Origin: Nitrospira sp.
Lineage (GTDB): Bacteria; Nitrospirota; Nitrospiria; Nitrospirales; Nitrospiraceae
NCBI GenBank assembly: GCA_015903945.1
Contig: JABMDL010000002.1
Location: 62,001-126,000, forward strand
DNA length: 64,000 nucleotides
Reading direction: 5' to 3'
Part shown: piece after piece, positions 34,316-44,419 of the stretch
Position numbering within the stretch: the stretch's first letter is position 1
Layout: each line of letters opens with the position of its first letter
The notes under the pieces: generated by a model
Seen by the model: only the letters and a program-made list of their open reading frames with translations
The model's database searches: none
Told to the model about the DNA's origin: nothing
Program-made: the position numbers and the translations under genes

Positions 34316-35062
34316 CTATCCCAGCTTGCCGAGGCGGGATTGGAGAATGCTGATCGCGGCGATGGCGGCGGTTTCTGCTCGAAGGATGTGAGGACCAAGG
34401 GTAATCGGTTGGATTCCCGTCTGCTCGACGAGACCCATCTCTTCCTTGCTCCAGCCTCCCTCCGGTCCGATCAAGACCAGCACGGAGCCGGTCACGTCTT
34501 GCGGGAGCGCGACCGTCTGCAAACTCTTGCCGTCCAGCCGCTCGGCAAGCATGAGTGTCGCCGTGCCGGTCGCGCGGTTTTTCAGAAGTGCTGCAAGGGA
34601 TTGTGGAGGGGCGATGGTCGGTATGCGCCACTGTTCCGATTGCTGGGCTGCTTCCACTGCAATGCGTTGCCACCTAGTGAGCTGATGGTCCACGCGGTCG
34701 GCTTTGAGTTGCACCACACTGTGTCTACTTTCAACCGGCACGAGTTCATCCACACCCAGCTCAACGGCTTTCTGAACCACCCAGTCCATCTTTTCGCCTT
34801 TGAGCAGGGATTGGCCGAGGATCAGCCTGGGCGTGCGGCAGGGCGGTTCCTGGACTACCTCAAGAATGCGTCCGGTGACAGCTCGTTTGGACACGTCGGT
34901 AATTTCAGTGCGGTACCGATGGCTTGCTCCGTCGCAGAACAGGACGATCTCGCCGACGGTGATGCGGAGGCTATCCCGAAGATGGATCAGCAGGTCGCCG
35001 GTGATTGAGATGGTCGGTGAAGCGATGCACTCAGGAGGTACAAAAAAGACGGGCATTGGCAC
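34316..35062 (-). CDS. rsmE: 16S rRNA (uracil-1498-N3)-methyltransferase
   Basis: SPOUT-fold methyltransferase acting on m3U1498 of 16S rRNA. 248 residues: an N-terminal PUA-like domain (HLRDSLRITVGEIVLFCDG), RLILGQSLLKGEKMDWVVQKAVELGVDELVPVES, then the SAM knot VLIGPEGGWSKEEM...ITLGPHILRAETAAIAAISIL. It lies 23 bases after dnaJ in the same direction, the frequent dnaJ-rsmE linkage. Confidence 0.95.
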   Translation of the reverse strand: MPMPVFFVPPECIASPTISITGDLLIHLRDSLRITVGEIVLFCDGASHRYRTEITDVSKRAVTGRILEVVQEPPCRTPRLILGQSLLKGEKMDWVVQKAVELGVDELVPVESRHSVVQLKADRVDHQLTRWQRIAVEAAQQSEQWRIPTIAPPQSLAALLKNRATGTATLMLAERLDGKSLQTVALPQDVTGSVLVLIGPEGGWSKEEMGLVEQTGIQPITLGPHILRAETAAIAAISILQSRLGKLG

Positions 35063-35085
35063 TCAGAGATCGAGGGGAGGGCGGA

Positions 35086-36210
35086 CTACTCGAAAAATGT
35101 CTTCATCTTGTCGAAGAATCCGTCTCCGTTGGCGTCCATGACCATGCCGCTTTCTTTTGCAAACTCGGTGAGCAGCTCTTTCTGCTTGGCCGTGAGTTTG
35201 TTTGGGATTTGGACCTTGATCACGTACAGATGGTCACCGGTTGAGCCGCCTTTCAAGCTGGGGATCCCGATCCCTTTGATCCGCAGCACCTTGTCGTGTT
35301 GTGTGCCGGCTGGAATCTTGATGACGGTCTCCCCTTTGAGCGTCGGGACTTCGACTTTTCCGCCGAGTGCCGCGGTAATGAAGCTGATCGGCACATCGCA
35401 CAGAATATCAAGCCCTTTCCGCTGAAACACCGGATGGGGTTTGACGGTAATGGCCACATAGAGATCACCGGGTGGTCCGGCATTGGGACCATGCTCCCCC
35501 TCGTTCGCGAGACGGAGCCGCATACCGGTTTCGATGCCGGCGGGAATATGCACGGCAATCGTCCGTTCCTTGTACACGCGTTGCCGGCCTTGGCAAGCGA
35601 TACACGGTTCGGTCACGAGTCGGCCGGCGCCCTCACACTGGCCGCAGGGGCGGCTGACGCTGAAAAACCCTTGCTGGAAACGGATCTGCCCCGTTCCTTT
35701 GCAGCTGGGGCAGTGCTTGATGGCGTGGGGGGATTTTGCGCCCGTGCCTCCGCAATCCGTGCAGAGCTCCCATCGCGGAATTTTGAGCTTGGCGTCCTTG
35801 CCATAGACGGCTTCTTCGAATGACACTTCCAGATTGTATTGCAGATCGCTGCCGCGTTCTGTCCGGCCTCCGCTGCCTCCTCGGGTCTGACCGAAGAAAT
35901 CCTCGAAGATGTCGTTGAAGACATCTCCGAACCCGCCCCGGCCGAAGTCGAACCCGTCGGGACCTTGCTGAGCTCCGGCATGGCCGAACGCATCGTAGCG
36001 CTTCCGCTTGTCCTGATTGCTGAGCGTCTCGTAGGCTTCGTTGATTTCTTTGAACTTTTCTTCAGCGGCTTTTTTTTGATGGTCGCCGGCGTGGAGATCG
36101 GGATGGTGCTGGCGGGCCAGCCGCCGGTAGGCCTTCTTGAGGTCCTCGTCGGAGGCCTCTCTTTCGACGCCCAGGATGTCGTAGTAGTCGCGTTTGTTCA
36201 CGGGTGCCAT
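35086..36210 (-). CDS. dnaJ: Chaperone DnaJ
   Basis: Hsp40 co-chaperone of DnaK. 374 residues: J domain with the HPD triad (ARQHHPDLHAG), a Gly/Phe-rich segment (FDFGRGGFGDVFNDIFEDFFGQTRGGSGG), and four zinc-binding CxxCxGxG-type repeats (CTDCGGTG, CPSCKGTG, CGQCEGAG, CIACQGRQ). The last repeat has lost its final Gly. The C-terminal substrate domains follow. Together with grpE and dnaK it forms a complete chaperone set on one strand. Confidence 0.96.
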   Translation of the reverse strand: MAPVNKRDYYDILGVEREASDEDLKKAYRRLARQHHPDLHAGDHQKKAAEEKFKEINEAYETLSNQDKRKRYDAFGHAGAQQGPDGFDFGRGGFGDVFNDIFEDFFGQTRGGSGGRTERGSDLQYNLEVSFEEAVYGKDAKLKIPRWELCTDCGGTGAKSPHAIKHCPSCKGTGQIRFQQGFFSVSRPCGQCEGAGRLVTEPCIACQGRQRVYKERTIAVHIPAGIETGMRLRLANEGEHGPNAGPPGDLYVAITVKPHPVFQRKGLDILCDVPISFITAALGGKVEVPTLKGETVIKIPAGTQHDKVLRIKGIGIPSLKGGSTGDHLYVIKVQIPNKLTAKQKELLTEFAKESGMVMDANGDGFFDKMKTFFE

Positions 36211-36288
36211 TGCTCGAGAGATACAGAAAGACCGAGTTTCGCCATGCGTGCCGGAAACTCGGTCGATCCGTCTACCGCGTATTCTATG

Positions 36289-38217
36289 CTACTTCTTGTC
36301 TTTGTCTACTTCTTCAAATTCTGCGTCCACGACTTTCTCGTCCGTTTTGGCGTTCGCGCTGTCCGCGCCATCGGTGCTGGGGCCTGCGGTGTTCTGCGGC
36401 CCGGCCGACGCCGAGGCTTTCTTATACATTTCCTCAGCCAGTTTGTGTGATGCCGTCATGAGGGTTTGCGTCGCCGACTCAATGGCTTCGGCATCCGGGC
36501 TTTCGAGCGCTTTCTTCAGCGCGGCCACGGCGTCCTGGATTTTTGTCTTCTCCTCCGCGGCCACCTTGTCACCGTATTCCGTGAGGTTCTTCTCGGTCTG
36601 ATAAATCAGATTGTCCGCTTGGTTCTTGGCTTCGGCCAGCTTGCGCCGCTTCTTGTCGTCTTCCGTATGCGCCTGCGCATCCTTGACCAGCTTTTCGACC
36701 TCGTCCTTGTTGAGCCCGCTCGACGCCGTGATTCGAATCGACTGTTCTTTCTGCGTCGCCAAGTCTTTGGCCGCCACATGGACGATGCCGTTGGCGTCGA
36801 TGTCGAAGGAGACGTCGATTTGCGGCATTCCACGCGGGGCCGTGGGAATGCCGACCAGGTCGAACTGCCCGAGCAGCTTATTGTCATTGGCCATTTCGCG
36901 CTCGCCTTGGAAGACCCGGATCGTCACGGCGGTCTGGTTATCGGCTGCGGTCGAGAAGACCTGACTCTTTTTGGTTGGAATCGTGGTGTTGCGCTCGATG
37001 AGCTTGGTGAAGACTCCCCCCAGCGTTTCAATGCCGAGCGAGAGGGGGGTCACGTCGAGCAGCAGCACATCCTTCACTTCGCCCTTGAGCACCCCGCCCT
37101 GGATGCCGGCGCCGATCGCCACCACTTCATCCGGATTCACCCCACGGTGCGGTTCTTTCCCGAAAAACTCCTTCACCACCTGAATGACTTTCGGCATGCG
37201 CGTCATTCCACCGACTAAGACGACTTCGTTGATGTCGCGCGGGGAGACCCCGGCATCCGCGAGGGCTTTCCGGCACGGCTCAACCGTTTTCTGGACCAAG
37301 TCGTCCACGAGCTGCTCCAATTTAGAGCGGGTCAGCTTGGTCACCAAGTGTTTGGGGCCGCTCGCATCGGCGGTGATGAAGGGGAGGTTGATTTCCGTTT
37401 CTTGCGACGAGGAGAGCTCGATCTTGGCCCGCTCCGCCGATTCTTTCAGGCGCTGGAGCGCCATCCGGTCTTTCCGGAGGTCGATACCCTGGTCTTTTCG
37501 AAACTCGTCGACGAGCCAATCCATCACCCGAAGGTCGAAGTCGTCTCCACCGAGATAGGTGTCGCCGTTGGTGGACTTCACCTCGAAAACACCTTCGCCG
37601 ATTTCGAGGATCGAGACATCGAAGGTCCCGCCGCCCAAGTCGTAGACGGCGATGCGCTCATCCTTCTTCTTGTCCAATCCGTAGGCGAGCGACGCCGCGG
37701 TCGGTTCGTTGATGATCCGCAACACGTTCAGACCGGCGATCTGGCCGGCATCCTTGGTGGCTTGCCGCTGGCTATCGTCGAAATAGGCGGGGACCGTCAC
37801 CACGGCCTCGGTGATTTTTTCGCCGAGGTAATCTTCCGCCGTCTGGCGCATTTTTTGGAGGATCATGGCCGAGACTTCCGGGGGACTGTACCGCTTGCCC
37901 CGCAGCTCGACATGGGCATCGCCGTTGTCGGCTTCGACCACTTTATAGGGCAGCCGTTTGATGGCCGCCTGCACTTCGGGGCTTTTGAACTTCCGCCCCA
38001 TGAGACGTTTGACCGAGAAAATGGTGTTTTCCGGATTGGTGATGGCCTGCCGCTTGGCGATTTGGCCGACGAGACGTTCGTTCTTATCAGTGATGGCCAC
38101 GACGGAAGGAGTGGTGCGGCTCCCTTCGGCATTGGCGATGACGACAGGGTCTCCACCGCTCATAATGGCGACGCAGGAATTTGTGGTGCCGAGGTCGATG
38201 CCGATGACTTTACCCAT
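36289..38217 (-). CDS. dnaK: Chaperone DnaK (Hsp70)
   Basis: 642 residues. It begins [19 protein letters not shown] and has [44 protein letters not shown] and the linker [15 protein letters not shown]. The substrate domain ends in the acidic EEVDKDKK-type tail. It lies 78 bases upstream of dnaJ and 49 bases downstream of grpE. Long antisense frames on the plus strand (36466-37218, 37348-38322) are shadows of its biased codon use. Confidence 0.98.
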   Translation of the reverse strand: MGKVIGIDLGTTNSCVAIMSGGDPVVIANAEGSRTTPSVVAITDKNERLVGQIAKRQAITNPENTIFSVKRLMGRKFKSPEVQAAIKRLPYKVVEADNGDAHVELRGKRYSPPEVSAMILQKMRQTAEDYLGEKITEAVVTVPAYFDDSQRQATKDAGQIAGLNVLRIINEPTAASLAYGLDKKKDERIAVYDLGGGTFDVSILEIGEGVFEVKSTNGDTYLGGDDFDLRVMDWLVDEFRKDQGIDLRKDRMALQRLKESAERAKIELSSSQETEINLPFITADASGPKHLVTKLTRSKLEQLVDDLVQKTVEPCRKALADAGVSPRDINEVVLVGGMTRMPKVIQVVKEFFGKEPHRGVNPDEVVAIGAGIQGGVLKGEVKDVLLLDVTPLSLGIETLGGVFTKLIERNTTIPTKKSQVFSTAADNQTAVTIRVFQGEREMANDNKLLGQFDLVGIPTAPRGMPQIDVSFDIDANGIVHVAAKDLATQKEQSIRITASSGLNKDEVEKLVKDAQAHTEDDKKRRKLAEAKNQADNLIYQTEKNLTEYGDKVAAEEKTKIQDAVAALKKALESPDAEAIESATQTLMTASHKLAEEMYKKASASAGPQNTAGPSTDGADSANAKTDEKVVDAEFEEVDKDKK

Positions 38218-38266
38218 TGGTGGACTCCTTCCTTCTCAATATCAACGGTTCACTATAATGATCCGG

Positions 38267-38848
38267 TCAGTTCGGAGCTGCCTCGTGTTCGTTTGCGGTT
38301 GCAGGTCCGGATGAGACGCTGACCATGGCGGCGCGGAGCATTCTTTCATGCAGCCGATAGCCCTTTTGAAACTCCTCTACGACGTGATTGGAGGGCACGT
38401 TGTCGGATGGCACATGCGCGACGGCCTGATGCGTGGTTGGATCGAATACGTGGCCGATCGTCTCGACCGCCTGCACACCGAATTTGGCAAGGCTGCCGGA
38501 CAGTTGTTTCAGCGTCAGATCCACGCCCTGAACTAACGCGGAACCTGTCCCCTGCTCAGAATCGCGTGCGGCCTTGATCGCCCGTTCCAGATTGTCGATG
38601 ACAGGCAGCAATTCTCTCAGGAGCTGTTCGTTGCCGAACTTGATCTGATCCCGCTGATCGCGCTGAGCAAGCCGCTTATAGTTTTCGAACTCGGCCGCCT
38701 GCCTCAAGTATTTATCGTTCAGCGCGTTGCATTCGTCGGTCTTTGAACTCAGAGCTTTTTGTGCTTCCACAAGAAGGGGATCGGCCTCCGCGGTGTTCGA
38801 TGCCGATTCATCTGCACCGCCATTCTCTAACCCCTCAATTGTACTCAC
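38267..38848 (-). CDS. grpE: Nucleotide exchange factor GrpE
   Basis: Releases ADP from DnaK. 193 residues: an N-terminal coiled coil (DKYLRQAAEFENYKRLAQRDQRDQIKFGNEQLLRELLPVIDNLERAI) and the beta-wing signature FGVQAVETIGHVFDPTTHQAVAHVPSDNVPSNHVVEEFQKGYRLHERMLRAAMV. The start is a GTG at 38848 with GAGGT about 5 bases before it. There is no hrcA gene upstream and no CIRCE palindrome in the leader. Confidence 0.96.
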   Translation of the reverse strand: MSTIEGLENGGADESASNTAEADPLLVEAQKALSSKTDECNALNDKYLRQAAEFENYKRLAQRDQRDQIKFGNEQLLRELLPVIDNLERAIKAARDSEQGTGSALVQGVDLTLKQLSGSLAKFGVQAVETIGHVFDPTTHQAVAHVPSDNVPSNHVVEEFQKGYRLHERMLRAAMVSVSSGPATANEHEAAPN

Positions 38849-38902
38849 TTTTACCTCGATGTTGTCCTGCTCTTGGTTGATGCGTGTGCCTATTCGTGCA
38901 AG

Positions 38903-38930
38903 CAGATATCCATAGCGGGAGAGAAGTCAA
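38903..38930 (-). promoter_or_regulatory. Candidate sigma70-type promoter for grpE-dnaK-dnaJ
   Basis: On the minus strand TTGACT (38930-38925), a 16-base spacer, then TATCTG (38908-38903). It is about 55 bases upstream of the grpE GTG. No CIRCE or sigma32-like CCCCAT box was seen. Confidence 0.4.
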
Positions 38931-38987
38931 CAGACGGGGAAAAGAAATGTCCTGAAAAAATGAGGGAGATGGCCCGATGTGGTGGTT

Positions 38988-39770
38988 TCAGGAGGGTGGC
39001 GTTGTGCCATGCGTGCGCCGGTAGAGGAACTCGAGTCCTTCCAGGGTCAATAATGGTTCAATCTTTTGAATCGAGGCGGTTTCCGGGGCGACGACAGCGG
39101 CGAGTCCTCCCGTGGCAATGACATAGGACGCATGTCCCATTTCCTGCTGCATACGTCGCACGAGGGCATCGACCAGGCCGGCGTATCCATACAGGAGCCC
39201 TGCTTGTATGCTGCTGGCCGTGTCGGTGCCGATGACGGTCTTGGGTCTCGCCAGTTCAACTTTGCTTAATTTGGCGGCGCGGGTGAACAGCGCTTCGGCT
39301 GAAATGCCAAGGCCCGGGGCAATGGCCCCGCCGAGGTAGTCTCCACCCTGGGTGACAGCACAGAAGGTCGTGGCGGTGCCGAAGTCCACAATAATGAGGT
39401 CACGGTGAAACTTGTGGTAGGCGGCGGCGGCATTGACAATACGGTCGCTGCCGATTTCCCCGGGATTCTTGTATCGAAGCGTCAGACCTGTGTCCATCTC
39501 CGAAGTAACGATGAGCGGTGTGCAGCCAAAATAAGAGCCGGCCATCGACTCGAACGTTTCCGTGAGGGACGGTACCACACTGGAAATAATCGCCCCGGTG
39601 ACCTGCTCAGGGGATCGGCCCGTCCGCGTGAGCAAATTCAGGCAGAGGACGCCGTATTCATCAACCGTCGCTTTTGGATTCGTGGCCAGCCGCCAATGGG
39701 CAAGGAGGGAGGAGCCCTCAAAAATGCCCCAGACGACGTTCGTATTGCCGATGTCGATCGCAACGAGCAT
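38988..39770 (-). CDS. coaX: Type III pantothenate kinase
   Basis: First step of CoA synthesis from pantothenate. From 39770 the 260 residues begin MLVAIDIGNTNVVWGIFEG, with the phosphate-binding Asp. IVDFGTATTFCAVTQGGDYLGGAIAPGL follows, and ATGGLAAVVAPE lies near the end, all typical of CoaX. The track start at 39800 adds 10 residues that overlap the birA end. The stop of birA is about 33 bases upstream, and valS-nadC-birA-coaX reads as one transcript. Confidence 0.93.
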   Translation of the reverse strand: MLVAIDIGNTNVVWGIFEGSSLLAHWRLATNPKATVDEYGVLCLNLLTRTGRSPEQVTGAIISSVVPSLTETFESMAGSYFGCTPLIVTSEMDTGLTLRYKNPGEIGSDRIVNAAAAYHKFHRDLIIVDFGTATTFCAVTQGGDYLGGAIAPGLGISAEALFTRAAKLSKVELARPKTVIGTDTASSIQAGLLYGYAGLVDALVRRMQQEMGHASYVIATGGLAAVVAPETASIQKIEPLLTLEGLEFLYRRTHGTTPPS

Positions 39771-39803
39771 GCTGCGTATTGTACCTGCTGGACGATGCAT
39801 CCG

Positions 39804-40643
39804 CTACTCCCGCAGATGAATGACATCTGCGGCGCGTATATCGAGGAGAGGAGGTATTCGTGTTTCGGAAGGGGGGCGAAAGGGCCGGACTTGTAGGGCT
39901 CCATCGAGTCCGATTGCCTCAGCTGTGCCCAGCAGTTCTTGGTCATCACCCAGAATAAGACGGACACGTTTGCCCAGAGTGCCGCAACGGGAAATATAGG
40001 CGTGGCGCAATCGATCAGGTCCGTGCGTCCGCAGCTTATCGAGGCCTTGCTCAAGTTCAAGTAACAGTTGAGTTAGCAGGTAAACTCTATTGACAAGTTG
40101 GTGAGAAATCGCATGGATTGATGTGGCTGTCTGACGCAAGTCTTCCGGAAATGATTCCTCCGTCATATTCACATTGAGGCCTATCCCGATCACGACGATC
40201 GGGGTGTCGGCTGAGATGTGCGTGCTCTCGCACAAAATGCCGCCCACTTTGCGTTCCTGGAATACGAGGTCGTTCGGCCACTTCAGAGATAACGGCACGG
40301 ACGCGGTCGTCTGAACAGCCTTTGCCGCTGCCAATGCACTGACGAGGGGCACCCACGAGAGCCATTCCGAAAGTGTAAGTGAAGGGCTGATGCCACGGAC
40401 CAGGGCGGAACAATAGATGTTGGCGCCGGGGGGGGAATACCAGTGACGTGCCCGGCGGCCTCGTCCGGCCGATTGTTGCTCGGCCACAACCACGGTTCCA
40501 TGTGCGGCGCCGGCCTGAGCCAGCCGCAGGGCTTCGGAATTGGTTGAGGCGAGTTCCTGATGCATGTGGATCTGTTGTCCGAACGCCTTTGTTGTCAGCG
40601 TGCTGCGAATGTCGTCGAGCGTGAGCGGAACGGTGGACAGCAT
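39804..40643 (-). CDS. birA: Biotin-[acetyl-CoA-carboxylase] ligase
   Basis: Attaches biotin to AccB. 279 residues: STNSEALRLAQAGAAHGTVVVAEQQSAGRGRRARHWYSPPGANIYCSALV with the biotinyl-AMP loop GRGRRAR, LKWPNDLVFQERKVGGILCES with the catalytic Lys, and VIGIGLNVNM. The C-terminal SH3-like domain follows (LGKRVRLILGDDQELLGTAEAIGLDGALQV). There is no N-terminal HTH, so it is a group I ligase that does not itself repress biotin genes. accB and accC are at 16.8-18.7 kb. Confidence 0.94.
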   Translation of the reverse strand: MLSTVPLTLDDIRSTLTTKAFGQQIHMHQELASTNSEALRLAQAGAAHGTVVVAEQQSAGRGRRARHWYSPPGANIYCSALVRGISPSLTLSEWLSWVPLVSALAAAKAVQTTASVPLSLKWPNDLVFQERKVGGILCESTHISADTPIVVIGIGLNVNMTEESFPEDLRQTATSIHAISHQLVNRVYLLTQLLLELEQGLDKLRTHGPDRLRHAYISRCGTLGKRVRLILGDDQELLGTAEAIGLDGALQVRPFRPPSETRIPPLLDIRAADVIHLRE

Positions 40644-40645
40644 GG

Positions 40646-41527
40646 TCAGGTGGACCGGCGTACAGGGCCTCGAACAGGAGATAAGACCAGACTCAGCGAC
40701 GCAGCCGGGGCCGAGTGAGTGAGCGCACCGATCGAAATACGATCGGCGCCGGCGATCGCCATGGCGCGAACGTTCTTCAAGGTAATGCCCCCCGACACTT
40801 CCACTGTGGCGCGGCCGTTGATCAGTTCGACTGAACGGCGCACCATGACCGGAGTCATATTGTCCAGCAGAATGATGTCGGCTTTTCCCGCGAGCGCCTG
40901 CCGGACTTCCGAAAGGGATTCGGCTTCAACGATGATGGGCATCGAGCCTGTTGCGTTCGCCTTTGCCAAGCGGCAGGCGGACCGGACGGCCTGTTTGCTA
41001 GGACGGAGAAGCGCCAGGTGGTTGTCTTTCACCAAGATGCCATCGCTGAGCGACATGCGATGATTGCTTCCGCCACCGAGGGCAACCGCCCATTTTTGAA
41101 GGGTGCGCCAGCCCGGCAGCGTTTTTCGCGTATCGAAAATGCTGGTCGTATGTCCTGAGACGGCTCGACAGAAACGGTTGGTCAATGTGGCGATACCGGA
41201 CAGATGCTGGAGGAAGTTCAACGCGACCCGTTCAGCCTGTAAGATCGATCGCCCGTCTCCGGCCACGTGCATGATCGGCTCGCCGTTCTTGGCCGGCTCA
41301 CCGTCATGCCGCAGGACGGTAACGGCGAGAGTGGGATCAACCATGAGAAAGGTCTGCACGGCTGCGGCCATTCCGGCCACGATCAACGGCTGTTGCGCGA
41401 CAATCGTGGCACGGGCCGGCACCGGTTTTGAGAAGAGCGCGGAGGTGGTGGCGTCGCCTTGGCCGAGGTCTTCTTCCAGTCCATGCCGGACCGCACGGCG
41501 AATCTCTGCGGCGGGGAGCCTGGCCAT
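40646..41527 (-). CDS. nadC: Nicotinate-nucleotide pyrophosphorylase (carboxylating)
   Basis: Makes nicotinate mononucleotide from quinolinate and PRPP in NAD synthesis. 293 residues: LEEDLGQGDATTSALF, AERVALNFLQHLSGIATLTNRF, IFDTRKTLPGWRTLQKWAVALGGGSNHRMSLSDGILVKDNHL, and VEVSGGITLKNVRAMAIAGADRISIGALTHSAP. All quinolinate- and PRPP-binding blocks are present. It is 2-3 bases from both valS and birA, which indicates tight coupling. Confidence 0.96.
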   Translation of the reverse strand: MARLPAAEIRRAVRHGLEEDLGQGDATTSALFSKPVPARATIVAQQPLIVAGMAAAVQTFLMVDPTLAVTVLRHDGEPAKNGEPIMHVAGDGRSILQAERVALNFLQHLSGIATLTNRFCRAVSGHTTSIFDTRKTLPGWRTLQKWAVALGGGSNHRMSLSDGILVKDNHLALLRPSKQAVRSACRLAKANATGSMPIIVEAESLSEVRQALAGKADIILLDNMTPVMVRRSVELINGRATVEVSGGITLKNVRAMAIAGADRISIGALTHSAPAASLSLVLSPVRGPVRRST

Positions 41528-41530
41528 CGG

Positions 41531-44272
41531 TCACGTTCCCAGCATGGCACGCAGCTGTGCTTCACTGCTGGCCAACAATGCGCGGTCACGAGACAAGGTG
41601 CGCACTCGCTCCTGATGTTCGGCGAGCACCTCCGGCGGCGCTTTCGATACGAACTCCGCATTCTTCAGTTTCCCGTCGAGCCGCTGCGCCTCCTTGTCGG
41701 TTTCCGCAAGTTGTTTGGCCAGACGGTCGAGCGCTTTCTTGAGATCGACGTCGCCGGACACCACGAGGCCTACCGACAGGCCTTCCGTGACGAGTCGAAG
41801 CAGTTTGTCTGCCGGCCACTCTTGTGCCGGTTTCACCTCGGCTGTGCCTCGGCTGAGATGAGCCAGATGCGGCTGTAACTGATGGAGCCGGTCTTGCCTA
41901 TCCGAGTCATCGTGTCCGACGTGAAGCGGGATTTGCTGTCCCGGCGAGTAGTTTAGGAGGACCCGGCCGGTGCGGGCGAGTCCGACCGCTTGTTCCAGGA
42001 GTGCAAACTGCTGCTCTGCCTCAGGTGATGTCCATGTCTGGTCGAGGGTCGGATACTGCTGCACAACGATGCTCTCGCCCTGATGGGGGATTGTCTGCCA
42101 AATTTCTTCTGTGATGAACGGCATGAACGGATGAAGCAGCCGCATCGTCGTCTCCAGGGTCTCGACCAGTGTGTGCCTCGTGCCTGCTCCGTCCGGATGG
42201 TCGGGCGTTTGGAGCACCGGTTTGATCAATTCCACATACCAATCACAGTACTCATGCCAGATGAATTGATAGAGGGCTGCGGCGGCACGATCGAACCGGT
42301 AAGACTCCAGCTCGGCAGTGACGGTGCGGATGGTATGGCCGAGGCGGCTCAAGATCCACTGATCAGGGAACGTCCGTCGTGCCGGCGGCAAGGGAGATCG
42401 CGGACCGTTGAGATACATCAGCGCAAACCGGGCGACGTTCCAAATCTTGTTCGCGAAATTGCGGTAGCCTTCGATTCGTTCTTCCGCCAGCTTGATGTCG
42501 CGCCCCGGCGAGGCCATCGAGGCCAGCGTAAACCGCAGGGCGTCGGTGCCGAATTGATTCATGACGTGCAACGGATTGATCACGTTGCCCTTGGACTTGC
42601 TCATCTTCTGCCCCTCGGCATCACGGACCAGCGCATGGATGTACACATCCTTAAACGGCACGTCGCCCATGAACTTCAAGCCCATCATGATCATCCGGGC
42701 GACCCAGAAAAATAGAATGTCCAGGCCCGTGACTAATGTGGAGGTCGGGTAATAGGTTTTCATCTCGGGCGTCTGATCCGGCCATCCCAAGGTTGAGAAC
42801 GGCCACAGGGCTGAAGAGAACCAGGTGTCGAGCACGTCGGGGTCGCGCAATAATTGCCCGCTGCCACAGACAGGACATTGGGCCGGATCCGACTTGGAGA
42901 CAATCGGCTTGGCACCTTGCAGGATCGCCGTCCGGTCAGCGGTGGTAACGATCTGACGGTCGTTGCAAGCTCGGCAGTACCAGGCCGGAATTTGATGCCC
43001 CCACCAAATTTGCCGGGAGATGCACCAGTCTTTGATCTCCCGCATCCATCCAAGATAGTTGTTCACCCAGCCTTCTGGAATGATGCGAATCCGCCCCTCC
43101 TCGACTGCTTTAATGGCAGGATCGGCGAGAGGCTGAATCTTGACGAACCACTGAGGTGACAGATAGGGTTCGACGACCGTCTTACATCGGTAGCACTTGC
43201 CGACCGCCATCTTGTGATCGTCGGTTTTTTCGAGGATTCCCCGTTCACGGAGGAGGGCTTCGACCTTGGGCCGCGCTTTGGAGACAGGGAGACCTCGAAG
43301 CATGTCGATCACCGATGTCTCGACCGCTCCCTTCTGCATCCCGGCCTGGTCAAGCAAGGCGGCATGATCGAGCACAGCAATTCGAGGCAGGTTGTGCCGT
43401 TCCCCCGCGTCGTAGTCGTTGAAGTCGTGCGCCGGCGTGATCTTGACTGCGCCGGTGCCGAATTCCAGATCGACGAGAATCGGATCGCCGACGATTGGAA
43501 TCTCCCGCGTGGTGAGCGGAAGGCGAACTCTCTTGCCGATTAGATGGCGGTACCGAGGGTCTTCAGGATGAACCGCCACGGCCGTATCTCCCAGCATCGT
43601 TTCCGGACGTGTGGTGGCAACGGTCAGTGCTGCATGTGGATCGTCGGCCAGCGGATACTTTAAATGGTAGAGCTTTCCCTTGATTTCCTCATGCTCCACT
43701 TCAATATCTGACAGGGCGGTGAGGCAACGGGGGCACCAGTTAATCAGCCGCTCGCCGCGATAGATCAAGCCGTCTTCATGCAGCCGTACGAAGACTTCGA
43801 GGACCGCTTTCGACAACCCCTCGTCCATGGTAAATCGCAACCGGTCCCAGTCGCAGGATTCTCCGAGCTGTTTCTGCTGGGCGATGATCGTATTGCCGGA
43901 TGTGGCTTTCCACTGCCACACCCGTTCGACGAAGCGCTCACGGCCCAGCGACTCGCGGGACATCCCTTCAGCCATGAGTTGCTTCTCAACTACGTTTTGC
44001 GTCGCGATGCCGGCATGGTCAGTGCCGGGAAGCCAGAGGGTGTTGTGGCCCTGCATGCGCCGCCATCGAATCAGAATGTCTTGCAACGAATGGTTGAGCG
44101 CGTGGCCAACGTGGAGTGAGCCGGTCACATTCGGCGGTGGGATGACGATGCAGTAGGGCTGGCCTGGATGGTCGACGGCGGCCCGGAAATAGCCACGGGC
44201 AATCCATTCTCGCGACCATCGGTCTTCGACGGATTTGGGTTCGTATGTCTTCTCCAATTGCGGCGTGCTCAT
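41531..44272 (-). CDS. valS: Valyl-tRNA synthetase
   Basis: Class I synthetase charging tRNA-Val. 913 residues: the HIGH-like HVGHALNHSLQDILIRW, NTLWLPGTDHAGIATQ, the editing domain (TTRPETMLGDTAVAVHPEDPRY), WWGHQIPAWYC, KMSKSKGNVINP for the KMSKS loop, and an anticodon-binding domain. It ends in the C-terminal coiled coil DLKKALDRLAKQLAETDKEAQRLDGKLKN that is special to ValS. First gene of the valS-nadC-birA-coaX group. Confidence 0.98.
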   Translation of the reverse strand: MSTPQLEKTYEPKSVEDRWSREWIARGYFRAAVDHPGQPYCIVIPPPNVTGSLHVGHALNHSLQDILIRWRRMQGHNTLWLPGTDHAGIATQNVVEKQLMAEGMSRESLGRERFVERVWQWKATSGNTIIAQQKQLGESCDWDRLRFTMDEGLSKAVLEVFVRLHEDGLIYRGERLINWCPRCLTALSDIEVEHEEIKGKLYHLKYPLADDPHAALTVATTRPETMLGDTAVAVHPEDPRYRHLIGKRVRLPLTTREIPIVGDPILVDLEFGTGAVKITPAHDFNDYDAGERHNLPRIAVLDHAALLDQAGMQKGAVETSVIDMLRGLPVSKARPKVEALLRERGILEKTDDHKMAVGKCYRCKTVVEPYLSPQWFVKIQPLADPAIKAVEEGRIRIIPEGWVNNYLGWMREIKDWCISRQIWWGHQIPAWYCRACNDRQIVTTADRTAILQGAKPIVSKSDPAQCPVCGSGQLLRDPDVLDTWFSSALWPFSTLGWPDQTPEMKTYYPTSTLVTGLDILFFWVARMIMMGLKFMGDVPFKDVYIHALVRDAEGQKMSKSKGNVINPLHVMNQFGTDALRFTLASMASPGRDIKLAEERIEGYRNFANKIWNVARFALMYLNGPRSPLPPARRTFPDQWILSRLGHTIRTVTAELESYRFDRAAAALYQFIWHEYCDWYVELIKPVLQTPDHPDGAGTRHTLVETLETTMRLLHPFMPFITEEIWQTIPHQGESIVVQQYPTLDQTWTSPEAEQQFALLEQAVGLARTGRVLLNYSPGQQIPLHVGHDDSDRQDRLHQLQPHLAHLSRGTAEVKPAQEWPADKLLRLVTEGLSVGLVVSGDVDLKKALDRLAKQLAETDKEAQRLDGKLKNAEFVSKAPPEVLAEHQERVRTLSRDRALLASSEAQLRAMLGT

Positions 44273-44345
44273 GATACATTCCAGGAAAGGAAGGGGCGCA
44301 TCTTAACATGTCTGTGCGGCCCAGCAAATGGCGTGGAGAGGCGGC

Positions 44346-44374
44346 TTGTGACCCTGTCCGGCCTATGCTATACA
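44346..44374 (+). promoter_or_regulatory. Extended -10 promoter for the 39-residue basic protein
   Basis: TTGTGA (44346-44351), a 17-base spacer that ends TGC, then TATACA (44369-44374). The leader to the ATG at 44420 is about 38 bases. It also lies upstream of divergent valS. Confidence 0.55.
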
Positions 44375-44419
44375 ACCTCTGTCAAAAGAAATTTACTCAC
44401 TTTACTGTAGGGAGCTGGC

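Noticed and set aside
36466-38322. Long plus-strand ORFs (250 and 324 residues) opposite dnaK
   Set aside because: Antisense frames caused by the codon bias of dnaK.
38849-38987. CIRCE element upstream of grpE
   Set aside because: No TTAGCACTC/GAGTGCTAA pair is present.
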